Assembly: GCF_000737765.1 (NCBI RefSeq)
Contig: NZ_JPRI01000001.1
Coordinates: 310,001 to 374,000, forward strand
Reading direction: 5' to 3'
Length of the DNA stretch: 64,000 bases
From: Chryseobacterium vrystaatense
GTDB taxonomy: Bacteria; Bacteroidota; Bacteroidia; Flavobacteriales; Weeksellaceae
Positions 46,256-54,790 of this stretch are shown here, one piece after another (the first letter of the stretch is position 1; the number at the start of each line of letters is the position of its first letter). The position numbers and the translations under genes were made by a program. The notes under the pieces were generated by a model, which was not told the DNA's origin, searched no databases, and saw only the letters and a program-made list of their open reading frames with translations.

Positions 46256-46969
46256 TTAATAGTGGGAAGCATCCACAAAAAGATGGTTTCCGTTAAAATG
46301 TTTTCCGCCATTAATGCAGAGTTCTATGATAGTGGCAACATCCCCGCCTTCGAGCTTATCTTTCAGCGGATAGCCTGAGGCAATCATTTCCTTCATTCTT
46401 TCGTCCATATCTTTATGGAAATCTGTAGGAATAAAAGATGGAGAGACTGAATTGCAGGTAATGCCGAATTTTACATTTTCCAATGCCCAGCTTTTGCTCA
46501 TCTGAAGGAGATAGGCCTTGTTGGAATTATATACAGAAGTTCCGATCGCCGGAGAAACCATTGATGATGACAGGATATTGATAATTCTTCCAAGCTTTTT
46601 CTTTCTGAATGTACTGATACATTTCTGGGTAACCTGAAGAGCAGGCATCACATTATTTCTAAAATCTTCAAAGATTTTTTCAGCTTCTGTTTTATGGAAA
46701 TAAGTTCCAATAAATGTACCGCTGTAATAATTATTGATTAGAATATCCGGATCAAAAGTCTCTATTTCCGACAGAAAAGCCTCCATTTGACCTTCTGATG
46801 TGAAATCGATCTGAAATGCTTTTGCTCCAGAAAAATTATTCTCAATTTCGCGGGCAGAATCTTCCGAATGACAGTACGTAAACAAAACTTCATATCCTTT
46901 TTCCAAAAGAAAAAGATTAATCTCCTTACCAATTCCGGATGAACCTCCGGTCAAAACAACTTTTTTCAC
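46256..46969 (-). CDS. SDR-family reductase in the FkbH operon
   Basis: A 237-residue short-chain dehydrogenase/reductase of the FabG type. TGGSSGIG (7-14) binds NAD(P), Ser near 136 (ILSSSMV) and Tyr147-x3-Lys151 (YNSNK) complete the active site. The usual NNAG motif is altered to NNYYSG. It overlaps the MaoC gene by 4 bases, which points to coupled translation. A role in reducing an acyl group on the operon's own ACP is likely by position; free fatty-acid synthesis is less likely because no KAS is in the operon. Confidence 0.88.
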   Translation of the reverse strand: MKKVVLTGGSSGIGKEINLFLLEKGYEVLFTYCHSEDSAREIENNFSGAKAFQIDFTSEGQMEAFLSEIETFDPDILINNYYSGTFIGTYFHKTEAEKIFEDFRNNVMPALQVTQKCISTFRKKKLGRIINILSSSMVSPAIGTSVYNSNKAYLLQMSKSWALENVKFGITCNSVSPSFIPTDFHKDMDERMKEMIASGYPLKDKLEGGDVATIIELCINGGKHFNGNHLFVDASHY

Positions 46970-47364
46970 TGGAATTCTTTAATTTGTATTTTACCTGAAG
47001 CTACCGTTTTAAGGTCAGCATTTATAAATTTAAAGCTCAATGTATTCACCTGGACGGCCTCCGACTGATCTGTAACAACCGCTTCAAAATTCAAAACATC
47101 ATCCAGATATACCGGATTTTTGAAATTGATGGTCTGTGAAAGAATCATCACCTCTTCAGTTGGAAGAAGCTCCCCAATAAAATAAGATAGAAAACCGTTC
47201 AGAATATTGCCATGCATGACTTTTGACTGAAAACCTTTATTTTTTGCAAATACCTCATCGGTATGCAAAGCATTACGGTCTTCAAAAACAGAGATAAAAC
47301 CGTTGTAAATACGGTCATCTACTTTGAACTGATGCGTAAAAGCCTGATTTTCCTGAAGTATCAT
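46966..47364 (-). CDS. MaoC-like hot-dog dehydratase
   Basis: A 132-residue protein of the MaoC/(R)-specific enoyl hydratase group. FEDRNALHTDEVFA (about 27-40) keeps the hydratase motif with Asp29 and His34, followed by KVMHGNILNGFLS (about 48-60), the usual second segment. It should add or remove water across an acyl thioester bond on CoA or ACP. Its start overlaps the ACP stop by one base, and its end overlaps the SDR start, placing it in a tight ACP-dehydratase-reductase group. Confidence 0.87.
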   Translation of the reverse strand: MILQENQAFTHQFKVDDRIYNGFISVFEDRNALHTDEVFAKNKGFQSKVMHGNILNGFLSYFIGELLPTEEVMILSQTINFKNPVYLDDVLNFEAVVTDQSEAVQVNTLSFKFINADLKTVASGKIQIKEFQ

Positions 47365-47600
47365 TACTTGGTCAATATACAGTCTATCATTTCCCCTACA
47401 TTATTCCAGCTTTGGATTTCTGACGACGTAAAGCGTACTCCAAAAGCTTTTTCCACCGCTACAATAAGCTGAATATGAGAAAGAGAATCCCATTCTTCTA
47501 TATCATCTGCCGTTGTTTCAAAACTTAATACTATGGTATCGTTATCCAATTCGTCATGAAAAATACCTGTAAGCTTTGCTAAAATTTCATCTTTGTTCAT
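47364..47600 (-). CDS. Acyl carrier protein, dedicated
   Basis: A 78-residue carrier protein. EEWDSLSHIQL (36-46) contains the DSL phosphopantetheine site with Ser39. The charge is acidic throughout and the four-helix pattern normal. It is clearly distinct from a housekeeping AcpP (which would read DSLD/T.VEL). It lies between the FkbH-like gene (20 bases upstream) and the MaoC gene, and probably carries the unit loaded by FkbH. Confidence 0.92.
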   Translation of the reverse strand: MNKDEILAKLTGIFHDELDNDTIVLSFETTADDIEEWDSLSHIQLIVAVEKAFGVRFTSSEIQSWNNVGEMIDCILTK

Positions 47601-47620
47601 AATACTGTACTTGTGATTTA

Positions 47621-49345
47621 TTATTTATTGTTGATATATACTTGTTTAGATTGGTAATGGTCGACATCCAGAACCCATTTCTGATCCTGTTTGGTAAAGC
47701 CCAATCTTTCGTAATGGTCTTTTACCATCTGGTTTTTGGCTGTCGGAAGATATTCTCCAACGACATATTTATAGCCCTTTTTTCTGGCAGATTCCACGAT
47801 CGTGTTCAGGGTAAAGTCTTCCATCCCTCTTTTCAGAACACGGCAGCTCATTAACCAGGTATCGATGAACAATGTTTCTGAATCTTTCTTTTCCAAAACG
47901 ATCACGCAGATCAATCCGTTGTCTCCATACTTATCTTCCAATGTAAAAGAAAAGGTATAATGGTCCTCAGAATTAATCAGGCTGTCTACGTCCTGTTCCG
48001 TGTACCGAACTGTTCTCAAATTAAACTGATTGGACCTCTGGGTAAGCTGGGAAACCCGTGGTTTTGAAAAACTGTTGAAAGATTTTACATCAGAAGTCAT
48101 ATTCATGCTCTTCAGAAAATCTTCCACATTGGTAAAGCTGTCCAGATCAACGGCTCTCTGTGCTTCCACCTGATACTGTTTTGTACGTTCTGCATCATTT
48201 TCAGAGAAACTGGCTGTTTCGAAAAGATTTAAACTGTATAAATATTCAAGATATTCTGCAGGATCTTCCGGCAGTTCGGGAACGCATACCTCAGGAAGGT
48301 TTTCGCGAACTAAATTTCTTTCAAACGGATTATCATCAAGAAATACCATGGAATCAAATCCAATGTTCAGGATCCCCTGAATTCTTCTGATATTGTCAGC
48401 TTTATTATCCCAATTGGCCACGAAAACAGCAATATCATCCATTTTAAGGACCATATCGGGATGTTTTTCAAAAGGTTCTTTAGCCTTATCTTCGTCGTTT
48501 TTGCTGCACACTGCAAGGATTACTCCTCTTTGCTTAAGTGCCTTAACCCAATACTGAAACTCAGTGAATGCTTTACCAATTCCCAGACTTCCAAGTTGGA
48601 TTTTTTCCAGTCCGTCATCACCAATAATTCCTCCCCATGTTGTATTGTCCAGATCCAGGATCAGACATTTTTTAAATTTACCTTCCAGAGAAGAAATAAT
48701 ACTGGTTATATAATGGGCTACAATCGGCAGGCTGTCCAGCGAAAGCACCATTTCTGTATTGATATATATGCTCGGTGAGAACATAAAGTTTCTCCCCCAT
48801 TTATTTTGTATTGAAAGAAGATCTGCTATAAAGAAATTATCATTAGCAAGAGCTATTTGTGCAGAAAGCAGATAATTCAGTTTATTCAGCTGGAAAACAA
48901 AGGAAGATTCTACTTTATTCGAAAAATTTCCAAAAACCTGATTATCGATTCCCGGAAAATTACAGTAAATAACCCTGCTTTGGGTTCTCTTCTGTATATT
49001 CAGGTAAAGATCCTCAATATAGGAGATTTTATTCTCTGCAAATACATTTTGTGTATCGTAAGCTTTGTAATACTGGCTTAGTAATTTATGCGTAGATTCG
49101 AATATAATGGTATAATCTGCATTAAACTCATAATATTCTGAAGAAGGATCTAAGATTTGTCGTGATATCTGACCGAAATCGGCTTCAAAAATTTCAAATT
49201 CAATACCTTCATTCATCGCCGTTCCTCTCAAAGCAATATTGAGAAACTGAGTGGCGGTATCACCTAGTAAAGCAACCTTAATTTTTTTAAGCTGAGGGAT
49301 ATTTCTGCGGAGTTCTTTCTTAAGTTCCGAAAACGTTTTGTACAT
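47621..49345 (-). CDS. FkbH-like HAD-IIIC protein
   Basis: A 574-residue protein of the FkbH group, which dephosphorylates 1,3-bisphosphoglycerate and loads the glyceryl group on a carrier protein in polyketide pathways. Residues about 22-215 form an N-terminal domain with a GDT block similar to SGNH proteins. The HAD motif LILDLDNTTWGG (228-239, Asp231 and Asp233) follows, then a C-terminal GNAT-like region with WLMSCRVLKRGME, which holds the conserved Cys of FkbH proteins. It is the first gene of a six-gene operon. In surface-polysaccharide loci the same type may supply a C3 acyl group. Confidence 0.92.
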   Translation of the reverse strand: MYKTFSELKKELRRNIPQLKKIKVALLGDTATQFLNIALRGTAMNEGIEFEIFEADFGQISRQILDPSSEYYEFNADYTIIFESTHKLLSQYYKAYDTQNVFAENKISYIEDLYLNIQKRTQSRVIYCNFPGIDNQVFGNFSNKVESSFVFQLNKLNYLLSAQIALANDNFFIADLLSIQNKWGRNFMFSPSIYINTEMVLSLDSLPIVAHYITSIISSLEGKFKKCLILDLDNTTWGGIIGDDGLEKIQLGSLGIGKAFTEFQYWVKALKQRGVILAVCSKNDEDKAKEPFEKHPDMVLKMDDIAVFVANWDNKADNIRRIQGILNIGFDSMVFLDDNPFERNLVRENLPEVCVPELPEDPAEYLEYLYSLNLFETASFSENDAERTKQYQVEAQRAVDLDSFTNVEDFLKSMNMTSDVKSFNSFSKPRVSQLTQRSNQFNLRTVRYTEQDVDSLINSEDHYTFSFTLEDKYGDNGLICVIVLEKKDSETLFIDTWLMSCRVLKRGMEDFTLNTIVESARKKGYKYVVGEYLPTAKNQMVKDHYERLGFTKQDQKWVLDVDHYQSKQVYINNK

Positions 49346-49509
49346 GAATTCTTTTATTTTATTAAAATATGAATGTACCTGTTCTCCAATCTTTCTGTTC
49401 TAAGTTAATCTTACTACAGGTTTTCCGAAATACCGGCTCCTGACTGTAAATGCATGTAATATCTGTATTGGGAACATTTTTTATAATCATCATTGTGTTT
49501 GTTTAGTTA

Positions 49510-49517
49510 CAAAAATA
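49510..49517 (-). promoter_or_regulatory. Candidate -7 element for the FkbH operon
   Basis: The minus strand reads TATTTTTG, a TAnnTTTG match, in the 178-base gap before the FkbH-like gene, about 165 bases upstream of its ATG. No -33 element is clear, and a closer start cannot be excluded. Confidence 0.3.
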
Positions 49518-49523
49518 AAGATT

Positions 49524-50552
49524 TTATCTGATATTTACCTTTTTAAGATAATCTCTGAGTGGCTTTTCAATAAACTGGTAAAATAGTATAGACATCAAAA
49601 TCAGAATAAGCAGATAAATCCAGAATACGGTATTAATATCAAGTTTATATTTCTCCCACTTCAAAAGCTCTCGTAGAATATATAAAACAGGAATATGAGT
49701 GATATAGACTGCATAGCTTGCTTCCCCAAGGTACTCAAGAGGTTTTAAGGAAAAAAGCTTTGTCACAAATCCATTATTCCGTGAAAGTAAAATAATAAGT
49801 GGAATAAAAAGTACCGCCATAAGTCCATTATGGTAAAAAAGAGGAACAAAAATCAGAGCAATCATGATTGCTGCGAAAATAAGGATTACAGGAATATCGT
49901 AATTCCTCTGTTTAAAATTATTAATGAAAAACAATCCGGCAAGATTTCCTACCAAAAATTCACTGACGTGCATCAACGGAAAATAATAGAGAAACTCATG
50001 ACTTTCTGTATGAGGTCCTTTATACGATGGTGAGGCCACAAACAAATGGGAAAACACTTGGGTAATGACCCACAGAACTATGGCTGCGATCCAAATACTC
50101 TTATTCTTTTTGGAATAGAAGTAATTATAAAGTAACGGAAAAATAAGGTAAAAGAGAAATTCAACCGAAATAGACCATCCTGGGAAATTTAAGATCATAG
50201 CCTTTCCCGGGATCCAGCTCTGGAGCCCAAGCAGGTACAACAAAGCATTACCTACGCTGAAACCTGAATATCTCGTGACCAGATAAAGCAACAATCCCAA
50301 CACATAGAGTGGATAAATTCTGGCAAATCTGTTTTTATAATATTCTAAGTATCCGATTTTTTGTTTTTTGTGATAGGCCACGATCATGATAAAGCCAGAG
50401 AGGATAAAAAAGTAGCTCACTCCCACATTCGCTTTTAAAAAGATATCTGCAATATAATCTGTCTTATACACAAACATATCTTTATTGAAATGAGATATGA
50501 CAATAGCTAAAGCCGCAAGAAATCGGGTAAAGGTAATCTGGCTGATTTTCAT
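49524..50552 (-). CDS. Acyltransferase 3 family protein
   Basis: A 342-residue membrane acyltransferase of the OafA/NodX type. The start QITFTRFLAALAIVISHF keeps the conserved Arg and His, and NVGVSYFFILSGFIM the second signature. About ten hydrophobic segments follow, ending in QFIEKPLRDYL, a common C-terminal feature. It is transcribed alone, with gaps of 178 and 96 bases on either side and its own candidate promoter. It is the second such enzyme in the locus, so several acylations of the polymer are likely. Confidence 0.92.
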   Translation of the reverse strand: MKISQITFTRFLAALAIVISHFNKDMFVYKTDYIADIFLKANVGVSYFFILSGFIMIVAYHKKQKIGYLEYYKNRFARIYPLYVLGLLLYLVTRYSGFSVGNALLYLLGLQSWIPGKAMILNFPGWSISVEFLFYLIFPLLYNYFYSKKNKSIWIAAIVLWVITQVFSHLFVASPSYKGPHTESHEFLYYFPLMHVSEFLVGNLAGLFFINNFKQRNYDIPVILIFAAIMIALIFVPLFYHNGLMAVLFIPLIILLSRNNGFVTKLFSLKPLEYLGEASYAVYITHIPVLYILRELLKWEKYKLDINTVFWIYLLILILMSILFYQFIEKPLRDYLKKVNIR

Positions 50553-50591
50553 TCATGAAAGCTGTTCAACAGCATTTATATAGTTTTTAGT

Positions 50592-50599
50592 CAAATATA
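50592..50599 (-). promoter_or_regulatory. Candidate -7 element for the 50552 acyltransferase gene
   Basis: The minus strand reads TATATTTG, a full TAnnTTTG match, about 40 bases upstream of the acyltransferase ATG. The -33 region shows no TTTG. Confidence 0.4.
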
Positions 50600-50648
50600 A
50601 TAACTTTCAGATATTTACATGATACCTTAGGTTCATCATGGTAATCGT

Positions 50649-51614
50649 CTACTTTTTATTCAGTATACCGTTCAGGAGAGGCGCTAATTTCGTCGAAAGA
50701 ATTTTTGAGCCTTTCTCATTCAAGTGTCCATAATCCCATCTGTTTTGATACAGATAAAATTCAGGATAGTCCTCAGGATTTACCATACTTATAACCGGAA
50801 CACTCAATGCCTTCTGATAGACCAGCAGCTTTTTTGCATCTGGTTCTGCCGGCCCCGGAATAAACATGATGAGTTCAATATTTCTCTTTCTGCATTTCTC
50901 AGCAAGTGCATTGATTTTTTCAACCAAAGCTCTGTTGACACGATACTTTTTATGATCTGCATGATATCGCTCCAGCCTGTCTATAACGACCGCTTTAAGT
51001 TTACCTTCTTCTGTTTTGGGAACGCTGCTGTATTCCAGCGGCGAAAAGCCCTGCCCTTCATAGACAAATTGATTGTGGTTTTCCTGAACAGCCCTTTCAT
51101 CACAATGCTTATTAAAATGAAAAACATTGAGAATGAAGGATACCCAAGAAAGAACAACCTGTTTGTAACTGCCGTTATCTATATGAAATTGGCTTGCAAA
51201 AAGCGTATTTTCATAATTAAAAGCCCCAAAACTCCTCTCTGTCTTCAGATTCAGTTTGGTAATATTTATTTTATCCTGAAGTTCAAGAACTATATACTTT
51301 GGCTTAAAGGATGGGGTTTCAAGTATTTTTTCTAAAGTCTGGAAATTTTCCAGATTGAAACTTGCATTGGCGCCTAAATTATATGATTTTAAACCTTTAC
51401 TGTTTTCATCAAGTAATTTACAGTCAATTTGATTATTGATTTTCGAACTTCCAATGAAATAAAGATTATACTCAGGATGCTTTTTCAGGTATTCCATCTT
51501 TGCATTTAAAAATGGATAGGAATAATTGCTGTTCGGATTAAAAGCAAGTTTTATTAAACCAATAATGAACATTATGGCTAGAAATAAAGACAATATTGAA
51601 ATAAATCTTCTCAT
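50649..51614 (-). CDS. SGNH-like membrane-anchored protein, second MBOAT partner
   Basis: A 321-residue protein with an N-terminal membrane segment (about 4-24). YFIGSSKIN (52-60, Ser56 or Ser57) is a GSS form of the SGNH block I; SYNLGANAS matches block II, and WDYGHLNEKGS near the end supplies DxxH. It begins exactly one base after the second MBOAT gene. Its sequence is unlike the other SGNH partner at 43891, so the two pairs are not a simple duplication and may act on different groups or sugars. Confidence 0.72.
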   Translation of the reverse strand: MRRFISILSLFLAIMFIIGLIKLAFNPNSNYSYPFLNAKMEYLKKHPEYNLYFIGSSKINNQIDCKLLDENSKGLKSYNLGANASFNLENFQTLEKILETPSFKPKYIVLELQDKINITKLNLKTERSFGAFNYENTLFASQFHIDNGSYKQVVLSWVSFILNVFHFNKHCDERAVQENHNQFVYEGQGFSPLEYSSVPKTEEGKLKAVVIDRLERYHADHKKYRVNRALVEKINALAEKCRKRNIELIMFIPGPAEPDAKKLLVYQKALSVPVISMVNPEDYPEFYLYQNRWDYGHLNEKGSKILSTKLAPLLNGILNKK

Positions 51615-53048
51615 TTAAAACTGAAAATATATAAATTCATTACTCCCGAAATTCGCAAAGTTTAAGGTTAAATAAGCGACCAAAATATAAATTACAGCCT
51701 GAATCCAGGCTTTTCTATCCTGAATTTTCAATCCATAATCATGGGTTCTGTTCATCCATTCCATTCCAAGCATGAAAATAATCAATCCAAATAAAACAGG
51801 TCTGAACTCTGATGGAAATGAAAATAAACTCTGACTGAAAATCCCTTTAATATATCCAATGGCATCTGAAACGCTACTTGCACGGAAGAAAATCCAGGCG
51901 AAACAGGTCAATCCAAAGGTGATCAGAATACTGAAAACTTCTTTAAACGAAGGAATAATTTTACCCATCGCTACGACTTCCAGATGGTGTCTGTTTTTCT
52001 CAGCAATTAATAACGGAAGGAAAAATAAAGCATTCAATCCGCCCCAGATGATAAAAGTCCAATTGGAACCATGCCAGAAACCACTGACCAGAAAGATGAT
52101 GAAAGTATTCCGGATTTTCATCCACAATCCCCCCTTGCTTCCCCCTAAAGGTATATAAAGATAATCCCGGAACCACGAAGAAAGTGAAATATGCCATCTT
52201 CTCCAGAACTCTGCAATATCACGCGAAAAATAAGGGTATGAAAAGTTTTTCAACAGTTCGATTCCAAATAACCTGGATGTTCCCAGCGCAATGTCAGAAT
52301 ATCCTGAGAAATCTCCGTAAATCTGGAAAGCAAAGAGAACTGCTCCAAATACGAGATTGCTGGCACTTTCAGTATGATAATTACTGAATATTTCATTCAC
52401 AATAGGTGCACAGTTATCTGCAATCACCATCTTTTTGAAAAACCCCCAGAGAATCTGCGCCATTCCGTCTTTTGCTTTCTCATAATCAAAAGATCTTTTC
52501 CGCTGAATCTGTGGAAGGAGATGGGTTGCTCTTTCAATAGGTCCTGCGACCAATAAGGGAAAATAGCTTACAAAAACCGCATAATCCACATAGTTTCTCT
52601 CTGCGGGAATCCTTTTTTTGTAAACATCTATAACATAGGAGAGACCGTGGAACGTATAGAATGAAATACCTACCGGTAAGATCACCTTTAGCAACCACAT
52701 ATTAACACCCAATCCAAATGTTCTCAGCAATTCTGCAAAGTTTTCAATGAAGAAATTGTAATACTTAAAGAAACCCAGAAAACCCAGGTTGATAGCAATA
52801 CTCAATACAAGCCAGAATGTTGCCTGCTTCTTCGTTTTACTGTTTTCAATCTGAATCCCTGAAAAATAATCGAGCAGAATAGAAAACATAAGAAGAAACA
52901 GAAAACGCCAGTCCCAGCAGCCATAGAAAAAAAAACTGGCAGCCAGCAAAAGCATATTCTGGAACTTATAATTCTTATTAAATACACACCAGTATAAAAC
53001 AAAAATGACAGGCAGAAAAATAAGAAAGGCAATAGAATTAAAGAGCAT
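51615..53048 (-). CDS. MBOAT-family O-acyltransferase, second copy
   Basis: A 477-residue membrane enzyme of the AlgI group. FYGCWDWRFL (41-50), DFSGYSDIALG (246-256), FWRRWHISLSSWFRDYLYIPLGG (read in parts from 281) and GFWHGSNW (323-330) are the family signatures, with catalytic His326. The RDYLYIPLGG segment is closer to AlgI than the equivalent in the 44819 protein. It follows the methyltransferase gene after 30 bases and directly precedes its SGNH partner. The usual donor in this family is acetyl-CoA. Confidence 0.94.
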   Translation of the reverse strand: MLFNSIAFLIFLPVIFVLYWCVFNKNYKFQNMLLLAASFFFYGCWDWRFLFLLMFSILLDYFSGIQIENSKTKKQATFWLVLSIAINLGFLGFFKYYNFFIENFAELLRTFGLGVNMWLLKVILPVGISFYTFHGLSYVIDVYKKRIPAERNYVDYAVFVSYFPLLVAGPIERATHLLPQIQRKRSFDYEKAKDGMAQILWGFFKKMVIADNCAPIVNEIFSNYHTESASNLVFGAVLFAFQIYGDFSGYSDIALGTSRLFGIELLKNFSYPYFSRDIAEFWRRWHISLSSWFRDYLYIPLGGSKGGLWMKIRNTFIIFLVSGFWHGSNWTFIIWGGLNALFFLPLLIAEKNRHHLEVVAMGKIIPSFKEVFSILITFGLTCFAWIFFRASSVSDAIGYIKGIFSQSLFSFPSEFRPVLFGLIIFMLGMEWMNRTHDYGLKIQDRKAWIQAVIYILVAYLTLNFANFGSNEFIYFQF

Positions 53049-53078
53049 AGAGTTTTCTTTAATGTAATAAATACAAAA

Positions 53079-53849
53079 TTACTTTATAAAAACTCCAATA
53101 TACTTCCCTTCATATTCCACCACTGTTGTTTCTATATTATTTTTTTCACAGAAGTCCTGATAAGCAGAATTATCCCCAATATCATCACTGATGAATACAC
53201 CTCCTTTTCTAAGATGTTTATATAACTCATCATAAGCCCACATTCTTCCGTTATAGCTTTTATCCGAATCATAGTGAAGAACATCAAAAACTGAATTTTC
53301 GGCAAAAATCTTAGGCAGTGATTCTTTATCCGCGAACCTGAATAATTTCCAGTTGCTCTTTAAGTTTTCAGGAACAACATACCCTACATACTGATCCCCA
53401 TCCTGTGCCAGATAAGGCATATCAGAGCTGTATAGTGTTCCATTTCTTTTTGACAAAGAAAGAAGTGAAGCCAATGATGACCATCCGTACGCAACACCAG
53501 TTTCCACCACATGCTTTGCATTGGTGAATTCACACGCATAATAGATCAGTTCAAGAGCTCCCGGACCTCCCATTTTCACGGGGCAGTCTTTTTCTCTTTG
53601 CACAGCTGTTTTCAGCGCATCGGAATAGTCACTTCGAAAAGCATCCATCTCAAGCCCGAACAGCTTTAAAATAGACTCTTTTTGGGAAACAGATCTTTCT
53701 GCAGCCCATGAATTGGTTTTATCTTTTCCTTTAAAGGCATTGCCTCTATTGACTGTATTTTTAATGATTTTCCGGCCAAGCTCCGGATAAAGATCGGGTC
53801 TTTTCAGATACCCTATAAAAGTTTTGAGAACTCTTGCTATTTCACTCAC
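53079..53849 (-). CDS. Class I SAM-dependent methyltransferase (Methyltransf_24-like)
   Basis: A 256-residue enzyme. VVETGVAYGWSSLASL (about 114-129) is motif I, with an ETG form of the acidic glycine-rich loop; VLHYDSDKSYNGRMWAYDELYKHLRKGGVFISDDI (about 190-225, read in parts) has the HxDxxH-like segment of this group, in which the His/Asp positions often bind a metal. It may O-methylate a sugar of the polymer. It opens the minus-strand group methyltransferase-MBOAT-SGNH and has a TAnnTTTG element directly upstream. Confidence 0.85.
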   Translation of the reverse strand: MSEIARVLKTFIGYLKRPDLYPELGRKIIKNTVNRGNAFKGKDKTNSWAAERSVSQKESILKLFGLEMDAFRSDYSDALKTAVQREKDCPVKMGGPGALELIYYACEFTNAKHVVETGVAYGWSSLASLLSLSKRNGTLYSSDMPYLAQDGDQYVGYVVPENLKSNWKLFRFADKESLPKIFAENSVFDVLHYDSDKSYNGRMWAYDELYKHLRKGGVFISDDIGDNSAYQDFCEKNNIETTVVEYEGKYIGVFIK

Positions 53850-53868
53850 TGTGTTAAAGTTTAGTCTG

Positions 53869-53876
53869 CAAAAATA
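53869..53876 (-). promoter_or_regulatory. Candidate -7 element for the methyltransferase-MBOAT transcript
   Basis: The minus strand reads TATTTTTG, a TAnnTTTG match, 20 bases upstream of the ATG. It faces the plus-strand element at 53903, so this 99-base gap probably holds divergent promoters. Confidence 0.45.
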
Positions 53877-53902
53877 ATTATTTTTCTGTAATGTTTAATT
53901 TT

Positions 53903-53910
53903 TATCTTTG
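53903..53910 (+). promoter_or_regulatory. Candidate -7 element for the 53949 GT2 gene
   Basis: TATCTTTG, a TAnnTTTG match, 38 bases upstream of the ATG. The TTTC at 53882-53885 is a poor -33 candidate at 17 bases. Confidence 0.4.
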
Positions 53911-53948
53911 TCAAAAATTTATTAATTCAAAAAACGCATATATGTCCA

Positions 53949-54788
53949 ATGAGGTTTTCTATCCTGATAGCTAATTATAATAACGGTAAATTTTTCAAGA
54001 ACTGTTATGATTCTATTATTGCACAGACGTATGATGATTGGGAAGCTGTCATTCTTGATGATGCCTCGACTGATGATTCTTTGGAAGTCATCAAAAAAAT
54101 AATAGGAAACGATTCCCGTTTCAAAATACATGAGAATGTCAAAAACAGTGGTGTAGGCGTTACCAAAAGTAAACTCATTGAACTTGGAACCGGAGATATC
54201 TGCGGTTTTGTAGATCCTGATGATGCTATTACTCCCAACGCATTACTTTCAAGCATTGATGTTTTCAAAAAAAACAGGGATGTAGTTCTCACCTATTCCC
54301 AATATGTAAAATGTGATGAAAACCTGATCCCTATAGAAATTCCAAAACTAACGATGAGGGTTCCTAACAATGATCCTTACTTCTTTAACTGTCCCGTTCA
54401 TATTGTTCATTTCGTATGTTTCAGAAAAAACATTTATGACCAGACCGAAAAGATAAACACAGTTATGAGAATTGCCGAAGACCAGGATCTTTATTTAAAA
54501 ATGTACGAAAAAGGTAAAGTGCAGTTTATCAATGAACCCAATTATCTGTACAGAACCCATTCCGGAGGAATTTCGCAAAATGAAAACAGACCGAAATCCC
54601 GTGAGTATTTTGCAAAGGTAATTTTCAATGCTATGAAGCGCAGAAATCTTAAAACGATAAACGGAAGGCCTGTTCCCAACGAATATCATAACTCTGCCGA
54701 AATTTATAGTTTACTGGAATATCAGAGTTCTATTAGTTTTAGAATAAAGAAAAAACTAAAAATATTTGCACAACAAATCTTTAGTTAA
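53949..54788 (+). CDS. GT2 glycosyltransferase
   Basis: A 279-residue GT-A enzyme: FSILIANYNNGKFFKNCYDSI at the start, LDDASTDDS (about 37-45), GDICGFVDPDDAITP with the DxD motif (about 80-82), and IAEDQDLYLKM (about 178-188) as the catalytic-base region. An upstream ATG at 53942 is out of frame. It is followed after two bases by a GT4 gene, so the pair is cotranscribed. Confidence 0.92.
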   Translation: MRFSILIANYNNGKFFKNCYDSIIAQTYDDWEAVILDDASTDDSLEVIKKIIGNDSRFKIHENVKNSGVGVTKSKLIELGTGDICGFVDPDDAITPNALLSSIDVFKKNRDVVLTYSQYVKCDENLIPIEIPKLTMRVPNNDPYFFNCPVHIVHFVCFRKNIYDQTEKINTVMRIAEDQDLYLKMYEKGKVQFINEPNYLYRTHSGGISQNENRPKSREYFAKVIFNAMKRRNLKTINGRPVPNEYHNSAEIYSLLEYQSSISFRIKKKLKIFAQQIFS

Positions 54789-54790
54789 TC

